Below are positions 50,250 through 61,240 of a stretch of DNA of 64,000 bases, piece after piece (within the stretch, counting starts at the first letter, position 1; every line of letters begins with the position of its first letter). A model generated the notes under the pieces. It worked only from the letters and a program-made list of their open reading frames with translations, was not told the DNA's origin and made no database searches. Source of the stretch: Aquanectria penicillioides (lineage: Eukaryota; Ascomycota; Sordariomycetes; Hypocreales; Nectriaceae); contig PYIU01000003.1 of the NCBI GenBank assembly GCA_003415625.1, forward strand, positions 1,116,001 through 1,180,000. The letters run 5' to 3'. Both the position numbers and the translations under genes were made by a program.

Positions 50250-51139
50250 ACGGGGTCGTCAGGGTCAGACACGAATCCGAAAACGCAGGATTGCGCCAGT
50301 CGCAGTCAACCCTTCTCTCTGGGAGGGCCAAAAAGTAGATTATGCTGACGATGATATAATCCGAGTGTGCCGCCATACTTGGAGGACATTGGGCTGTTGT
50401 TATCAACAGTGGAGGATAGATCTATCTCTTATATGAGCCCCAGATTACGCCCCCTTGGCCCTTAGAAAGGTTAGGGCTGGTCTTGACGTAATTGGGAGAG
50501 TACCATCTTTATCAATGGTGGATATGACCAGGAAAATGGTGGAGTCTGGTGTATGGAATCGCCGCGAGGCTATGATGCTACTCTACCATTTAATAATGAT
50601 GAATTGAAAAGAGGTTGATGATGAGCTTGCATATGCCCCCTTTCTGGAGTGAAATAATGCCCGTGATAAGTTTTTGTTGTGCGATGCCACATGTGCCCTG
50701 GTTTTGGCCTGAACGGCTGTTGTCCAGATCCAGGGGCAGCTCTGAGGGTGGGGCGACCAGAGCTGTCCCAATTGGGAAAATCCAACATGGTTCAACATGG
50801 TTCAACATGGTTCAACATGGTTCAACATGGTCAAACTTCAACCCACCTACCCACCACCAACAGAGAAACAATCATTCTGCCATTCAACTCGACAGGACAA
50901 AGGGACGGCATCCAAAAAAAAAAAAGAAAAAATCGATACAAATTGAACAATCACGCCCTCGCTTCGCATTTCTCAGCTCATCTCCTGCTCGAGAGACCTG
51001 ACTGGACAAAGCGGTCCATAACCAGCAGAGGGACCGTTCCCACGCAGGAGCGCAGCACAGTCGTAACCAGGACCAAAGAGATTCCCAAGTCTGCGTTCTC
51101 CGGCGGCAATTTATCATTCATGCCGCATCCGTTTGGGAA
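50250..51139. promoter_or_regulatory. Intergenic region upstream of HTD2
   Basis: About 890 bp. It includes the methyltransferase 3' end, a decamer array (listed next), an A11-type run near 50915 and the HTD2 leader. No separate gene is supportable. Confidence 0.45.
50781..50830. repeat. TTCAACATGG decamer x5 (upstream ATG array)
   Basis: Five consecutive 10-bp units, TCCAACATGG once then TTCAACATGG four times, counted directly. Each unit carries CAACATGG, a good fungal start context (A at -3, G at +4). The spacing of 10 places successive ATGs in rotating frames. It lies about 310 bp before the HTD2 start. Confidence 0.9.
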
Positions 51140-52279
51140 ATGAATCTCTTTGCAGGGTCTTTTCCGGGGCTGGGCCGTCGATGCGGCCACATGACCCGTC
51201 GACCGTACGCCGCGTCCGTGTCTCGTGCGTCGTCAACCTCATCGTCGTCGTCGTCCCCGTCGTCGTCGTCGTCGTCTACTCTCGCTGCCATAGACGCTAT
51301 CAAAGCGCAACCTCCCAAAGTCATACCAGACTACCTTTCCCCCATGCCCTCTCATCTTCTCACCACAACCCTCACCGACCTCCTCCGCTCTCCCGCATCC
51401 TCGTCCCCCGTCATAAGCACTCCGCCGCGATGCCTGCCTCAGGGTCACCACCTCGTCTACTTCCCCATCCAGCTTCCGCCCTCGGCGCTCGTACCTGACG
51501 GCGCGGATCCCCACCATTCGCCTGGCGCGCCGTTTACGAGGCGGGTATGGGCCGGCGGCGAACTGGCCTTTGGCGAGAGAGCGAGGGAGTTGCGGCTGGA
51601 TGCTCGTCCCGTCGTGTGCCGGGAGAAGATTGAGGATGTGGGACTCCGAGGGAAGGGTGGTGATGAAAAGGTCTTCGTGGATGTTTGGAGGAGATATGGG
51701 CTTGGGCATGATGACGTTGAGACGAGGTCCGAGTGGGAGATTGAGGAGCGGAGGACCCTCGTCTTCATGAAGGAGCAAGAAGCCTCGTCCTCGTCTACTG
51801 CCCCGTCCCGACTAATCAAGTGTACGTTTTATCAACTCAAGTCGTCGTCGCCGAATGCTAACTTGACGACAGACCCTCACTCAGCTTCTCACTCCGTCTC
51901 ATTAACGCCCTCGCCAACCCACCTCTTCCACTTCTCCGCTCTCTCCTTCAACGCCCACTCCATCCACTTTGATCCCCTGTACGCCCGCAACGTCGACGGC
52001 CACCGGGCATTGCTTGTCCACGGACCGTTCACCCTGACTCTGATGTTGCGCGTTCTGTCCGACCAGCTCGGCGAGGGCTTCCTTGTGCGCCGCTTCAACT
52101 ACCGGAACCATGCCCCGCTGTATGTCGATGAGCGCATGACTGTGTCCTTGCGGAAGGTTTCTGGCGGCGACGGAAACCAAGGCCGTTGGGACGTGTGGGT
52201 AGAAGGGCCCGAGGGCGGCTTGGCTGTCAAGGGGATTGCTGAGGTGGTGCCTGTTGAAGAGCCCGCGTCACCATTATGA
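51140..52279 (+). CDS. HTD2: Mitochondrial 3-hydroxyacyl-thioester dehydratase Htd2-like
   Basis: Two exons, 51140-51821 and 51873-52279; 362 residues. The 51 bp intron (GTACGT, GCTAAC branch, ACAG) is a multiple of three and stop-free, so the reading frame stays open through it; splicing joins RLIKYPHSASHSVSLTPSPT, which is the conserved version. The N-terminus is Arg/Ser-rich without acids until a Ser run encoded by CGT repeats, as for a mitochondrial presequence. The C-terminal part is a HotDog fold: THLFHFSALSFNAHSIHFD, then VHGPFTLTLMLRVL. Htd2 does the dehydration step of mitochondrial type II fatty acid synthesis, which supplies lipoate. A second in-frame ATG at 51191 (MTRRPYAAS) could also be the start. 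Confidence 0.82.
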   Translation: MNLFAGSFPGLGRRCGHMTRRPYAASVSRASSTSSSSSSPSSSSSSTLAAIDAIKAQPPKVIPDYLSPMPSHLLTTTLTDLLRSPASSSPVISTPPRCLPQGHHLVYFPIQLPPSALVPDGADPHHSPGAPFTRRVWAGGELAFGERARELRLDARPVVCREKIEDVGLRGKGGDEKVFVDVWRRYGLGHDDVETRSEWEIEERRTLVFMKEQEASSSSTAPSRLIKCTFYQLKSSSPNANLTTDPHSASHSVSLTPSPTHLFHFSALSFNAHSIHFDPLYARNVDGHRALLVHGPFTLTLMLRVLSDQLGEGFLVRRFNYRNHAPLYVDERMTVSLRKVSGGDGNQGRWDVWVEGPEGGLAVKGIAEVVPVEEPASPL

Positions 52280-52616
52280 GCCAATGCCAAGGTTCATGAT
52301 GTTCAAAATATGTGCAAGTCGACTCAAGTGACTCGTTTACGATAGAAAAATGCCGACAGGCTGTAAGATTCTAGATCTAGATGACCTATATTATATATCT
52401 GCTAATACACAGGTAGGTGGACATGAAGGTCCCCTATCTTCCCTACCCCGACACCATTTTCCCTCACCCTAGTATAACACAAGAGATTTATTCTTTTTTT
52501 TATATGATTGACATGACCGGTAATGCATCCTCCACATCATCCTGTATCGTACACTTGGTACATTTTGTTGGTCTGTTGTTCCCTGTTGAGGATTGCAAAA
52601 GCACATCACACATCCT
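52280..52616. terminator. Convergent 3' region HTD2 / GPI13
   Basis: 337 bp, AT-rich in the middle (TATATTATATATCTGC near 52388). No gene is seen. It should contain both polyadenylation regions. Confidence 0.4.
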
Positions 52617-55600
52617 CTAGTCGGCGTAGCCAAACACCTCGCTGACGGACAAAGCGTTGCTGCGCACACCCACCAACGTGATGGCAATGACGACAATGTC
52701 CAAGGCGACAAGCGAGAGGCCCGCGAGCATAAAGCGCGGGCAGAAAACGCGATAGAGCATCAGGTGGCGGCGCAACCAACCGGCCCAGCTCATGGTAGCC
52801 AAGGCTTCGACGGCAAAATAGGCGATGAAGACACCGAGACTGCGAGCTACCGTCTCCAGGACACCCTTCTGCTTAGGGCCGACCTTCCAGATGGTGAGAA
52901 GAGGTACCGAAGTGGCCGCGATAATCTGGCCAGCGAATGTGTTAAGGGCGACGACAATGGGTGTCCAGGGGTAGCGGATGGTGAAAAGCGGGATGAAAGC
53001 GCTGTCCCACTGGATGCTGGCTGGCGTAGCCTGATGACCCGTCTTGAAATAGTAAAAGTTACCCAGAACAGCGAGCATGATGGGGCCGATAGGGTTCGTT
53101 TTAAGATCGTTGATGTCAAGAATCTCAATCAGGGACAGAACCTGCCAAACCATGATGGCGAGAGCGCCGACGCCCATCGGCTTAGTCAATATGAGACATG
53201 CCACCAGGATGTTGAGGGGAAGCAGAAGATATCGCGAACCGATGGCGTTGGAGTATCCAAGGATAGTCACAACGGGCCGACCCGAGGCCGATGGCGTAGT
53301 CAAAATGGACACGCAGGGGGGAGCCCAGATGAAGGCGGTCGATCCAGCCACCAAGGCTAGGGCCAGGCCCATCTGAGCCAAATAAACGCTGATGGTCTTG
53401 ACCGAGCCTTCGGGGAGCCTGTTTGCAAACCATTCGCCGTTGTCTGCAGCGTCAATCACCCAGTAAGCTGCTGCCAAAAACAGACTGCCACGGAAGACAT
53501 AGCCGATCCACGTAGGGGCAAGACCCGCGTACGACTTGGTTGGCACGAGGAAGGACTTGATGATGGCTGGCAATCCAATGAAGGCGATGAAGGGAATGAT
53601 GAGCTGCCAGGGTGCTGACGTCGACGAGGAAGCAGATGCATAGTATGTGGAAGTACAGTAGGGCATCTGCTCCTCACGGCAGAGCTTCGAGAACGAGGCA
53701 AGCCTAGCTAGGACAACAAAGGCAACCGAGTGATACACCCCATAGTACGGGCCTCAATGGACTCGTGGCGAACAGCTGAGATGGCGCTGGCGATACCAAA
53801 CGTGGTGATGAAGAAGAGAAGCATGGAATCTTCCCAAATGGTAAACGAGTTGGATGCAAACCCAATGGATTGGCCGACAGTGAAAACAACAGCCATCCAG
53901 CCCCAGAAGGATGTCGGCATCAGGTTCAAGAGACCCTTTCCGGCTTCATGGAGGGACGAGCCAACACCAACGAGGAGCAAGACCACGACCAGTGCGGCGA
54001 GGCCATCCATGGGCTGTTGTCGATACACGGCAGCACCGATGAGGACCGCCAGAGTAAAAAGTAGCTTTGGATCCCACATGCCTTTGAGAAAGTCCTTGTG
54101 GAGAATCTCATCGGGCGGCGACTGCGCATCCTCTTGAAAGGCCAGGAGTTCTAACTTTCGCTCAGCGTAATCAAGCTCGGCATCGTTCAAGACCACAAAT
54201 TCTTCATCCTCGTCGCGGGAAGAGTACATGAGAAGAACAACAACTCCCAGGCCAAAAACAACAATGCCCATGACCATGCGGGGGACATCGAATCGAGCCC
54301 AGAGGTCCTTGCAGATCTGCAGGGTCTCCGCCTGGAAGGCATTGAAAGCAGCATAGATGGCACGGTCGTCTTTTGTCATCGATGTAGCCTGGGACCATAA
54401 AGCAGCAGGCGAACCGGGTTCGGAGCTTTGAGACATTCCCCGAGCATTGAAGTAAGATGCTTGATATCTCTCGATTCCAGCCGAGGCAACCCGCGAAACA
54501 GCCGCGAGATTACGCCAGTTGTTTCCCTTGGTACCAACAAAGGCCTCTTCAATGGGCTACCCAAGCTGTTGTAGGGAATGGGGATTCCCATGAGGAGAGC
54601 CAGGGTTGGCACCAAGTCGATCTGGTTCACGGGGCGGATCTTGGCATTTGCGGGAGGTGTCGCATACTCGGGAGAGGTACGGCCAAAGAAGGGCTTCTTT
54701 GAATACATCCACAAGGCAGCCTCGACCTCGTCGTCGCTCTCGCCACCATGGTCACCCTTGCTGTCCATGCCGTGATCACCCATTACGATAAGTAGAGTTT
54801 TGTCATCGATATTCTCAACCAGTTGGCGTACGAACTCATTCATCTGCTGCAGCTTTGAGGTCATGGCCGCATGGTCTGGTCCATATCGGTGGCCTGCATG
54901 ATCAACACCGAGGCAATGTCCGATCAGCAGGTCCCAATCATTCTTTCGCTCTGGTTTCAGAAGAGGAAAGATGTTGTCAATGACGCCGTTGTCAACAGTG
55001 TGCAGGTCCCAGACGTTGAAGCTGTCGTAGGCCTTGCTGATGTTGGCTTCGAAGTAGTCAGGGAATAGAGACCACCAGGTATCATCGCCAAGATGAGCAA
55101 TTTTCTTTCCATTCTCCTTAAGCTGCAGCAAGAGGTTGTCCTCGTCGATGGCCGTGCCTGCAAAGTTGCTCCCCGCATCGATAAAGGTTGGCAGAGTGCC
55201 AGTCGTTAAGCCCTTGAGTCGCTGGAGGGTTGCTGTAGGGGGGTCCGCGATGAAGGGTCGGAGGAACGCGTTCTGAGGTGACTTGGTGGCCGTCTCGTAA
55301 AGGAACGGGAAGGCATTGTGGAATTGATGCGCCTGTTCTGGGTCCTCGGGGACCGTAAAATCGTACCGAAGGGCGTCGATCAGTATAACAACGGCCCGAT
55401 CGAACGACTTGGGGTGCCAGCAACCGCCGTCAACAGTCAATAGACCCTTTGTGTTATCGATCGGGGGCTGAGTGCAGTTGGAATTCTCCTCGAGCACCAG
55501 GCGGGTGAGGAGAAACCCGCCAGTGAAGAGCCAGATGCCAACGGCATGGATGGCGAGCAACCAAGCCCAAAAGGCCACGGTCCATCTCCAACGCTTCTCA

Positions 55601-55814
55601 AACAGGGAATGACGCTTTGCATCGAGCTTGTCGCGTCGCTCCTCCAGCACTTGCACATTCTCAGTGGCCGGGGGAGGCTCTTCGGCGCCGCGGCTGCGGC
55701 AGCCCTCTGGGCGTCGCGGGCTCGCTCAGCCTTTTTCCATTGTTCGGCGATGGCTTGGTACTCGGACAGCGGGGCCTTTGGCTTGGCCTTTGACTTCTGG
55801 CTTTTCGGAGGCAT
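52617..55814 (-). CDS. GPI13: GPI ethanolamine phosphate transferase 3 (PIG-O/Gpi13; three frameshifts)
   Basis: One uninterrupted coding region on the reverse strand from MPPKSQKSKAKPKAPLSEYQ (ATG at 55814) to 52617, about 1066 residues. A first membrane segment (WTVAFWAWLLAIHAVGIWLF) is followed by the luminal alkaline-phosphatase-like domain: VVILIDALRYDF with its metal site, then LGVDHAGHRYG and IVMGDHGMDSKGDHGG. After that comes a multi-pass membrane half. The enzyme adds ethanolamine phosphate to the third mannose of the GPI precursor in the ER, the bridge to protein. The frame breaks at coding runs CCCCC (55670-55674), CCC (54554-54556) and GGGG (53738-53741). One added base at each rebuilds a single frame, including AGIERYQASYFNARGMSQ. 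All three breaks shift the same way, so they are probably assembly errors. Confidence 0.92.
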
Positions 55815-56590
55815 CTTCAGCGGTGTTTGGGGGTCGCAATCGCAGTCGCCGTGGCAATCCGGGCCATTGAGTGCCCGCGGGACGTGGTAGATGAGGGCGA
55901 AAATGCGGTGCAGGACGTGGCCTGTGAGCGCATTCGACGATGTGAGGCTATCTGGGCTCTTAAGTTTGTGTGTGGTGGAGCAAAGCTGCAGAAGCAGCAT
56001 GAGCAAAGTGTGGAGCCGGCCGCGACTTCCGTTCCACGCATTCTTTCAAGGGGGAGCTCAGAGGACAAGCCCCAATCCAACAAGACATGATGTCAGAAAG
56101 CACGGCCCTACTAGGCACAAGACCGGCCATTGCTACAGACTTCTTACAAAACCTCACGTATTCATGATACGTAATCGTCACTCGGGAGCACTACAATGAT
56201 AAGATGAAAATCCAATAGTCACATTATTCAAATCGAGTTCACCTTTCCCTGATATTTACACAACTCCTCCTTCCTTCCCTTCCCTTCCCTTCCCTTCCCT
56301 CCCTCGATCAATGCAATTCCCCAACTAAAGCCTCTACTCTTAGCCTTGAAACAATCATTCATCGAGACGTGTCTTTGTTTGTTCGTGTCTAAACATCCCT
56401 TATCGACATTGGTGCTCAAATGTGCAAAAAAAAATCACCACTGAATCAGTCATATCCGGAACGCCGTAAAGCACATGCAAGCCGTTCCCACTTTGTCGCT
56501 GCCTTCGAGAGGATGCCTAGAATGACAAGAGAAATATCGCCGCTTCACTAGGGTGTGTCAGAGTGTGCGAGGGTGGTTCAGTCAGTTTGC
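55815..56590. promoter_or_regulatory. Intergenic region upstream of GPI13, with TTCCC array
   Basis: About 775 bp between the GPI13 start and the stop of the b561-like gene on the same strand. It includes a CCTTC/TTCCC pentamer array at about 56268-56305 (six or so units) and an A9 run near 56425. No gene is supported. Confidence 0.45.
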
Positions 56591-59349
56591 TCATACCATC
56601 GCAGACTTCACTTCTCTAATCAAACATGTCTGCACCTCCAAGAGATTTTCCGGTCTCGCTGGGTCTTCGTCGTTCTGCTCGTCGTCGTCTCCGACGATCC
56701 TCGGCTGCGGACCCTGCTGGTTTTTCAGGTCCTGGGGGGATGGAGTCATAGCACTCCATGTACCATGGCTCTCACCCATAGTCCCCAGACTAGACACCGT
56801 CTGAATCGCTGATGGAGTGACGGGAGGTGCACCAGCACCAGCGGGTCCTCCTTGCTGACCCGAGTAGTAGGCTGAATCCTTGACCCGTCTCACCTTCGCA
56901 AACGCTGGGTTTGGTGGTGAGAGAGGCTCCAAGCGCTCTTCTTCTTCTGCTCTCCGTTCGGCGACCGATTCGGCTCTTTTCTGACTCGAGTCTCTCCTAT
57001 ATCGCCGACGACTTTGTGTGGGTGACCCCAGTTCAGATACACTGCTCTCAGACTCTCTTCTGCCTCGAGCCCTGGCAGCCTCCTCCTCGGTAAGCCGGCG
57101 AAGCGTTACATTCCTATCTCGATCATCATGTACCTTCAGCTTCACACTCAGGCTTGCCGGGGATGAATGCCGTATCCGGTCCTCTGGGATGCGAAGATCA
57201 CTTTCGGTAGCCAAGGCCCCAGCATTCGTTGGGGTTCTTCCTTGACGAGATCGCTGAGGTCTTGAGTTGGGTGAAATACCTGACGCTTCAGATCCAGCCC
57301 CAGTAGTAGCACCAGCCAGAATACCTTGCGGGTCAGGAGGCATTGCGGGCATTGTCACAGGGTCCATGTCCTGTCGCAATCTCGATCCGTCTCCACTACC
57401 ACTACTAGACACTGGTACTGGAATTATGGTAGGCATGGAGTTCTGTGGCATAGTGCTTGGGTGCATGGTGCTGGGCGGTAGAGTACTGGGAGGCAAGGTG
57501 CTGGGCGGTAAGGTGCTCGGAGCCATGGTGCTGACTTCGGTAGGAGGAATATAATTTCCTCGAGGCGGCCGGGAGTCAAAAGTTGACTCACTCATGACTG
57601 AAGACAAGACTGTGTCACGTTCATAACCGGTTGGGCGTCTCTGAGGCGGTGGTCGGCGGGAAGGCTTTCTAGTTGGGGACGGGTGTCCGTCGCCGGTAAA
57701 TCTCGAAACAGATGTGCCAGATCTCATGTCTTCTTCGTCTCGAAGCCGCTGTTCTTCCTTTTGGGCTCGTCGGTCTGCAAATTTCTTTGCGAACCAGCCC
57801 ATACCAAGGCCGCCGAGGAAGCCACCAGCAATACCGGTGCTCTTGCGTTCCTCTTGTGGCCGCCGAGACGGGCTCACATAAGACGAGTAATCAGAGTCCT
57901 CAAAACTACGCCTCGAGAATCGCTTGGGTTGAGTGGCACGGCGTGGGGTTGCTGGGGGTTGAGAACTCAACCTCGAATCAAGATCACTCCTGATATCACT
58001 CCTGAAATCGCTCCGGGTGACGGTTGCTGCAGCCATGTTTCTCGGGGGGTTGAGGGAAGTTTGTGTCATGTCGGGTTCGCGTCTATCATCTCGCCTGGTT
58101 GTCTCGGTCACATCACTGGTAAAGTCTGTCTCGGTTGGAGCACCTCGGCGATATCGATCTCGCCGGGGTGTCTCTGTTGAAACAGCAGAGTATTCTTCAT
58201 CTCGTGGGCGATCTTCTTTTTTCTTCATCATGTTAGACACAAGCTTTCCAGCGCCAAAAACAGCTGCGGTACCCCCAAGGGCCTTCAAGAATCCACCACC
58301 ACCGCTCTTCTTTGGGGGCGGAAGCTCGGAATACTTGTCGGTCAGGTAGCTAGCGGAGCCATGTCGCGAGGGAAGCACTTCTGGTGCACGGCTGCGGTCG
58401 AGGGATGGCGATCGGCTGCGGCTTCGGCTGCGGTCCCTGTTCTTGTTTCGGCCTCGAGTCAAGGCCCAGAGGCCAGCTCCAGCGGCGAGCGGGCCGAGCC
58501 ATTTCGCCTTGCTGTGGCCCTCGGGCTTATGATCCGATGCAAAATACTCGGATTCTGTAATTCGAGTGCGAGTCGTTTCAGTACGGCCAGAACGTGCGCC
58601 GCTCATGTAAAATTCTCGGCGTCCTTCCGACTGGTAGCTTAGGATGAAGTAGATAACGAACAGGAACGCCATCCATAAAGCATAGAGAATGAAGAGATAT
58701 TTCGGAGAACCATAGAGAGTAAGTCCCAGGGGTACCTGGGCAATACCCAATAGGGCAATAGCTCTGCCGGACCATTGGTGGATCATGATGCGGAGTGACC
58801 GGGCCTTGGTGATGTGTCGGACTAGTCGGCCTCCAACGAGCTGTAGGATGAACATTGCAAAAATTGCGACGCCGATTCCATGATGAGGGTTTGTTAAACT
58901 TCTCTCGGGGCCAACAGCGAAGTAACCCAGGAGAAATACGGCTAGTAGCATGAGACCGGCGAAAATGTTGACTTGAGCGTGGTATTTCACCGCCCAACCA
59001 GGGCGATTCGAATAAAATCGGACAGTCATGACGGAGAAGGGGATGAGGAAGAGAAATATCATGGCACCCATGATGCCATGGGCCAGAATAAGCGTGTGAT
59101 ACTGGCCAAGAGTCGAAAATCTGTTTGCCATGCCTATCGCTGAGGGTTAGTCGTGATATCAAAATGTGCAGGGCCTTGCAGCTTATGACGTACCATTGTA
59201 ACGCATGGTATCGAAATTTAGACCCTGCAAATTGGCAAAAGGAAGGTATTCTTGGAAAAATCCCAAGTTCCATCGCCAACATGCATCGTCTTCGAATTGT
59301 AACTCACCGCACCAGCTGCGGAGAGGTCATCTGCAGGTGTCGGCGCCAT
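56591..59349 (-). CDS. Cytochrome b561-like membrane protein with long disordered C-terminus
   Basis: Two exons, 59349-59194 and 59133-56591 (intron with GTACGT donor and GATAG acceptor); about 899 residues. The N-terminal quarter has five or so membrane segments with the b561/ferric-reductase-type histidines: ILAHGIMGAMIFLFLIPF, KYHAQVNIF, NPHHGIGVAIFAMFIL and IHQWSGRAIALLGI. Fungal members of this group are thought to be haem-binding transmembrane electron carriers or sensors. The remaining 650 residues are Arg/Ser/Pro-rich and disordered, with a PPSTLPPSTLPPSTMHPST repeat. In exon 1 the frame breaks at a coding CC (59234-59235); one added C joins MHVGDGTWDFSKNTFLLPNL to the conserved NFDTMRYNGMANRF. 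An alternative is a second intron (GTGAGT to TTTGCAG), which would skip that segment. ORF 2 alone covers 846 residues. Confidence 0.72.
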
Positions 59350-61240
59350 GACGGCGACGACTGAACGGAACGCAGTGTTTCAGCCAGACCCAATCTGCCG
59401 GGCAAGTGTGTTTCTCGAAAGCGAAGGATTCGGTTGGGGAAGAAGCCGGAGAGAAGGAATCAAAGAAATTCCTGATAGATATGTGTGCTTTCGCCGTTGA
59501 GTATGGGAATCGGAATGTGGTGGCGTGTGTGGCGTACGTGTGTGGTCTCTGGAGAAGTTGCAAATCGGTTTGGGCGGTAGAGAAGCCGTGTGCTTGGGAC
59601 GGTGGGTTGTGTCTTAGCCTATCCACTGTAGCGGATGCATCTTGATTTCCAAAGAGCGTTGTGGCAAGGTCGATTTCTTTGCGGCAAGAAAATCGGCAAA
59701 GATGGAAAGGTTTTCCTTATCGCGTCGAGAATTTTGAAGAACCCGAATATTCGGTTGGGACACAGAATCAAATGGTTCAGACGGGACGGGGGAGGGAGCC
59801 ATCAGTTCTGGTTGCTGATTGTCTGGTTGCGGGGTGACGAGCAGAACCCTGGTCGGACAACTCATTCGTGGCGCAGCCGTGTGGCTAGAGTACGGGACTT
59901 TGCTGCTTCATTGGTAGCTGTGCGTTTTTGGCAGGTGGTGGCTTGGCCCACCGGGGACCCAAGTGGATACCCTGTGGCGTGTTATCGCTGACCGAGTAAT
60001 GTCTTATCTCCACGTGATCTGTCAGCAAACGTTTCCACCGGTCAGGACGTTCCTGTCTAGGCACCTACCTAGGTAGGTAGGTAGGTAGGTACCTATAGTA
60101 GTTTAGTACGGAGTAGGTGCGGTGCCTAACCTGACTCAAAGTTGCATGCACATGTGATCAACACGGTCTTTGAAAGTGGCCGACCGGACGTACGAATACA
60201 CGCATCACGGCCACGGCCCAAACAACTCATGCCTGCCACAACAACAGACCGCCTCCTCAACATCCTTTTTGGGGCAAACTACGTGGCCGTCGTGTATGCA
60301 TAGATCGTTAGTCTGATTAATCAACGGTTAAACCCAATGCCTGAACTCGGCCTTACAAGACACCATCTCCCCCATGAGCGCGCCAAGTATCCCAGCATCC
60401 CGGCAATGCATATCTTCGGGTGCTCGGTCGGAAGTCGATCCGCACCCGATGGGTCCCCGCTTCGGGGCGCAGACGAGCAAAGGCGTACAGGCATGGCCAG
60501 ATCAGTCGCCGGTGTTAAGCCCTTTTATGGGCATCTAATAACCAGCTCAACTTACTTCAGACACTGCCATCGGCCGACCCCTGCTGCATTGTTTCTAGGC
60601 CCGAATAGCGTCACGTCATGACCTATACCACTACCACACAGCCTTTTCCACTTCAAGCTTCACGTAATAGAACCAGCATTTTGATGAAGGAAAAAAAAAA
60701 CCTAGAGTTCTTTTCTTATTTGAGTCAAAATGTACCGTGTCGTTGATTTAGACTTGAACCAAGACACCTAACACAAGACACCTCGGAGCTGTTGCTCATC
60801 CTGGCTTGTGCTCTGAAACCAATAACCCTGAACTAGCAACCCCCTGAGCCAGGTCCCCACCATCGAAGGATTCCAACAGCTTGGATTACATGAAATGAGA
60901 TCTTCGACATACGGCATTTGTATACGATCATCCCAAATAAGCCGTTTCCGAAACACCAACCTAACCCTGCGCCCTTGTTTCAATCTGCCCAGAGTGTCTC
61001 CTGCCATTAGAGGACTAAACCCGCATCATCCGGGTATCGTGATGCCATGTATAAAGCTACTACTTCCTCGTCCTTGGCACTGGGTCTCTGTCGAAGTCAT
61101 CACCGTTGTGACATTCGTTTTTTCTTTCTCTTCGGTCACTCATTTGACAACCTTTGTTCCGTTCGTTCCCTTTATATCGTCCCTCTCTCCACTCGCAGAG
61201 TACTGGTTGCTCAACTTGCTATTAAATAAAAAGAAAGAAA
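59350..61240. promoter_or_regulatory. Divergent intergenic region b561-like / GH5 glucanase
   Basis: About 1.9 kb. It contains an inverted ACCTACCT-AGGTAGGT repeat (separate entry), TACGGAGTA at 60107-60115 and an A10 run near 60690. The last 250 bp before 61241 is T/C-rich, as in secreted-enzyme promoters. Small forward frames here are not supported. Confidence 0.45.
60063..60096. repeat. ACCTACCT / AGGT tetramer inverted repeat
   Basis: ACCTACCT is followed directly by five AGGT units (60071-60090) and then ACCT, so the DNA can pair with itself as a hairpin. The same tetramer family appears at several other intergenic places in the window (near 8530, 29400, 43155, 43850). Confidence 0.75.

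Noticed and set aside
52617..55814. Programmed ribosomal frameshifting in GPI13, PEX6 or EMC3
   Set aside because: No slippery heptamers or shared structure; the sites are just short G/C runs and differ in sequence; too many per gene.
60740..60780. Possible tRNA B-box (GGTTCAAGTCT on the reverse strand)
   Set aside because: The flanking bases do not pair as a T-arm stem and no acceptor or anticodon stem can be drawn.
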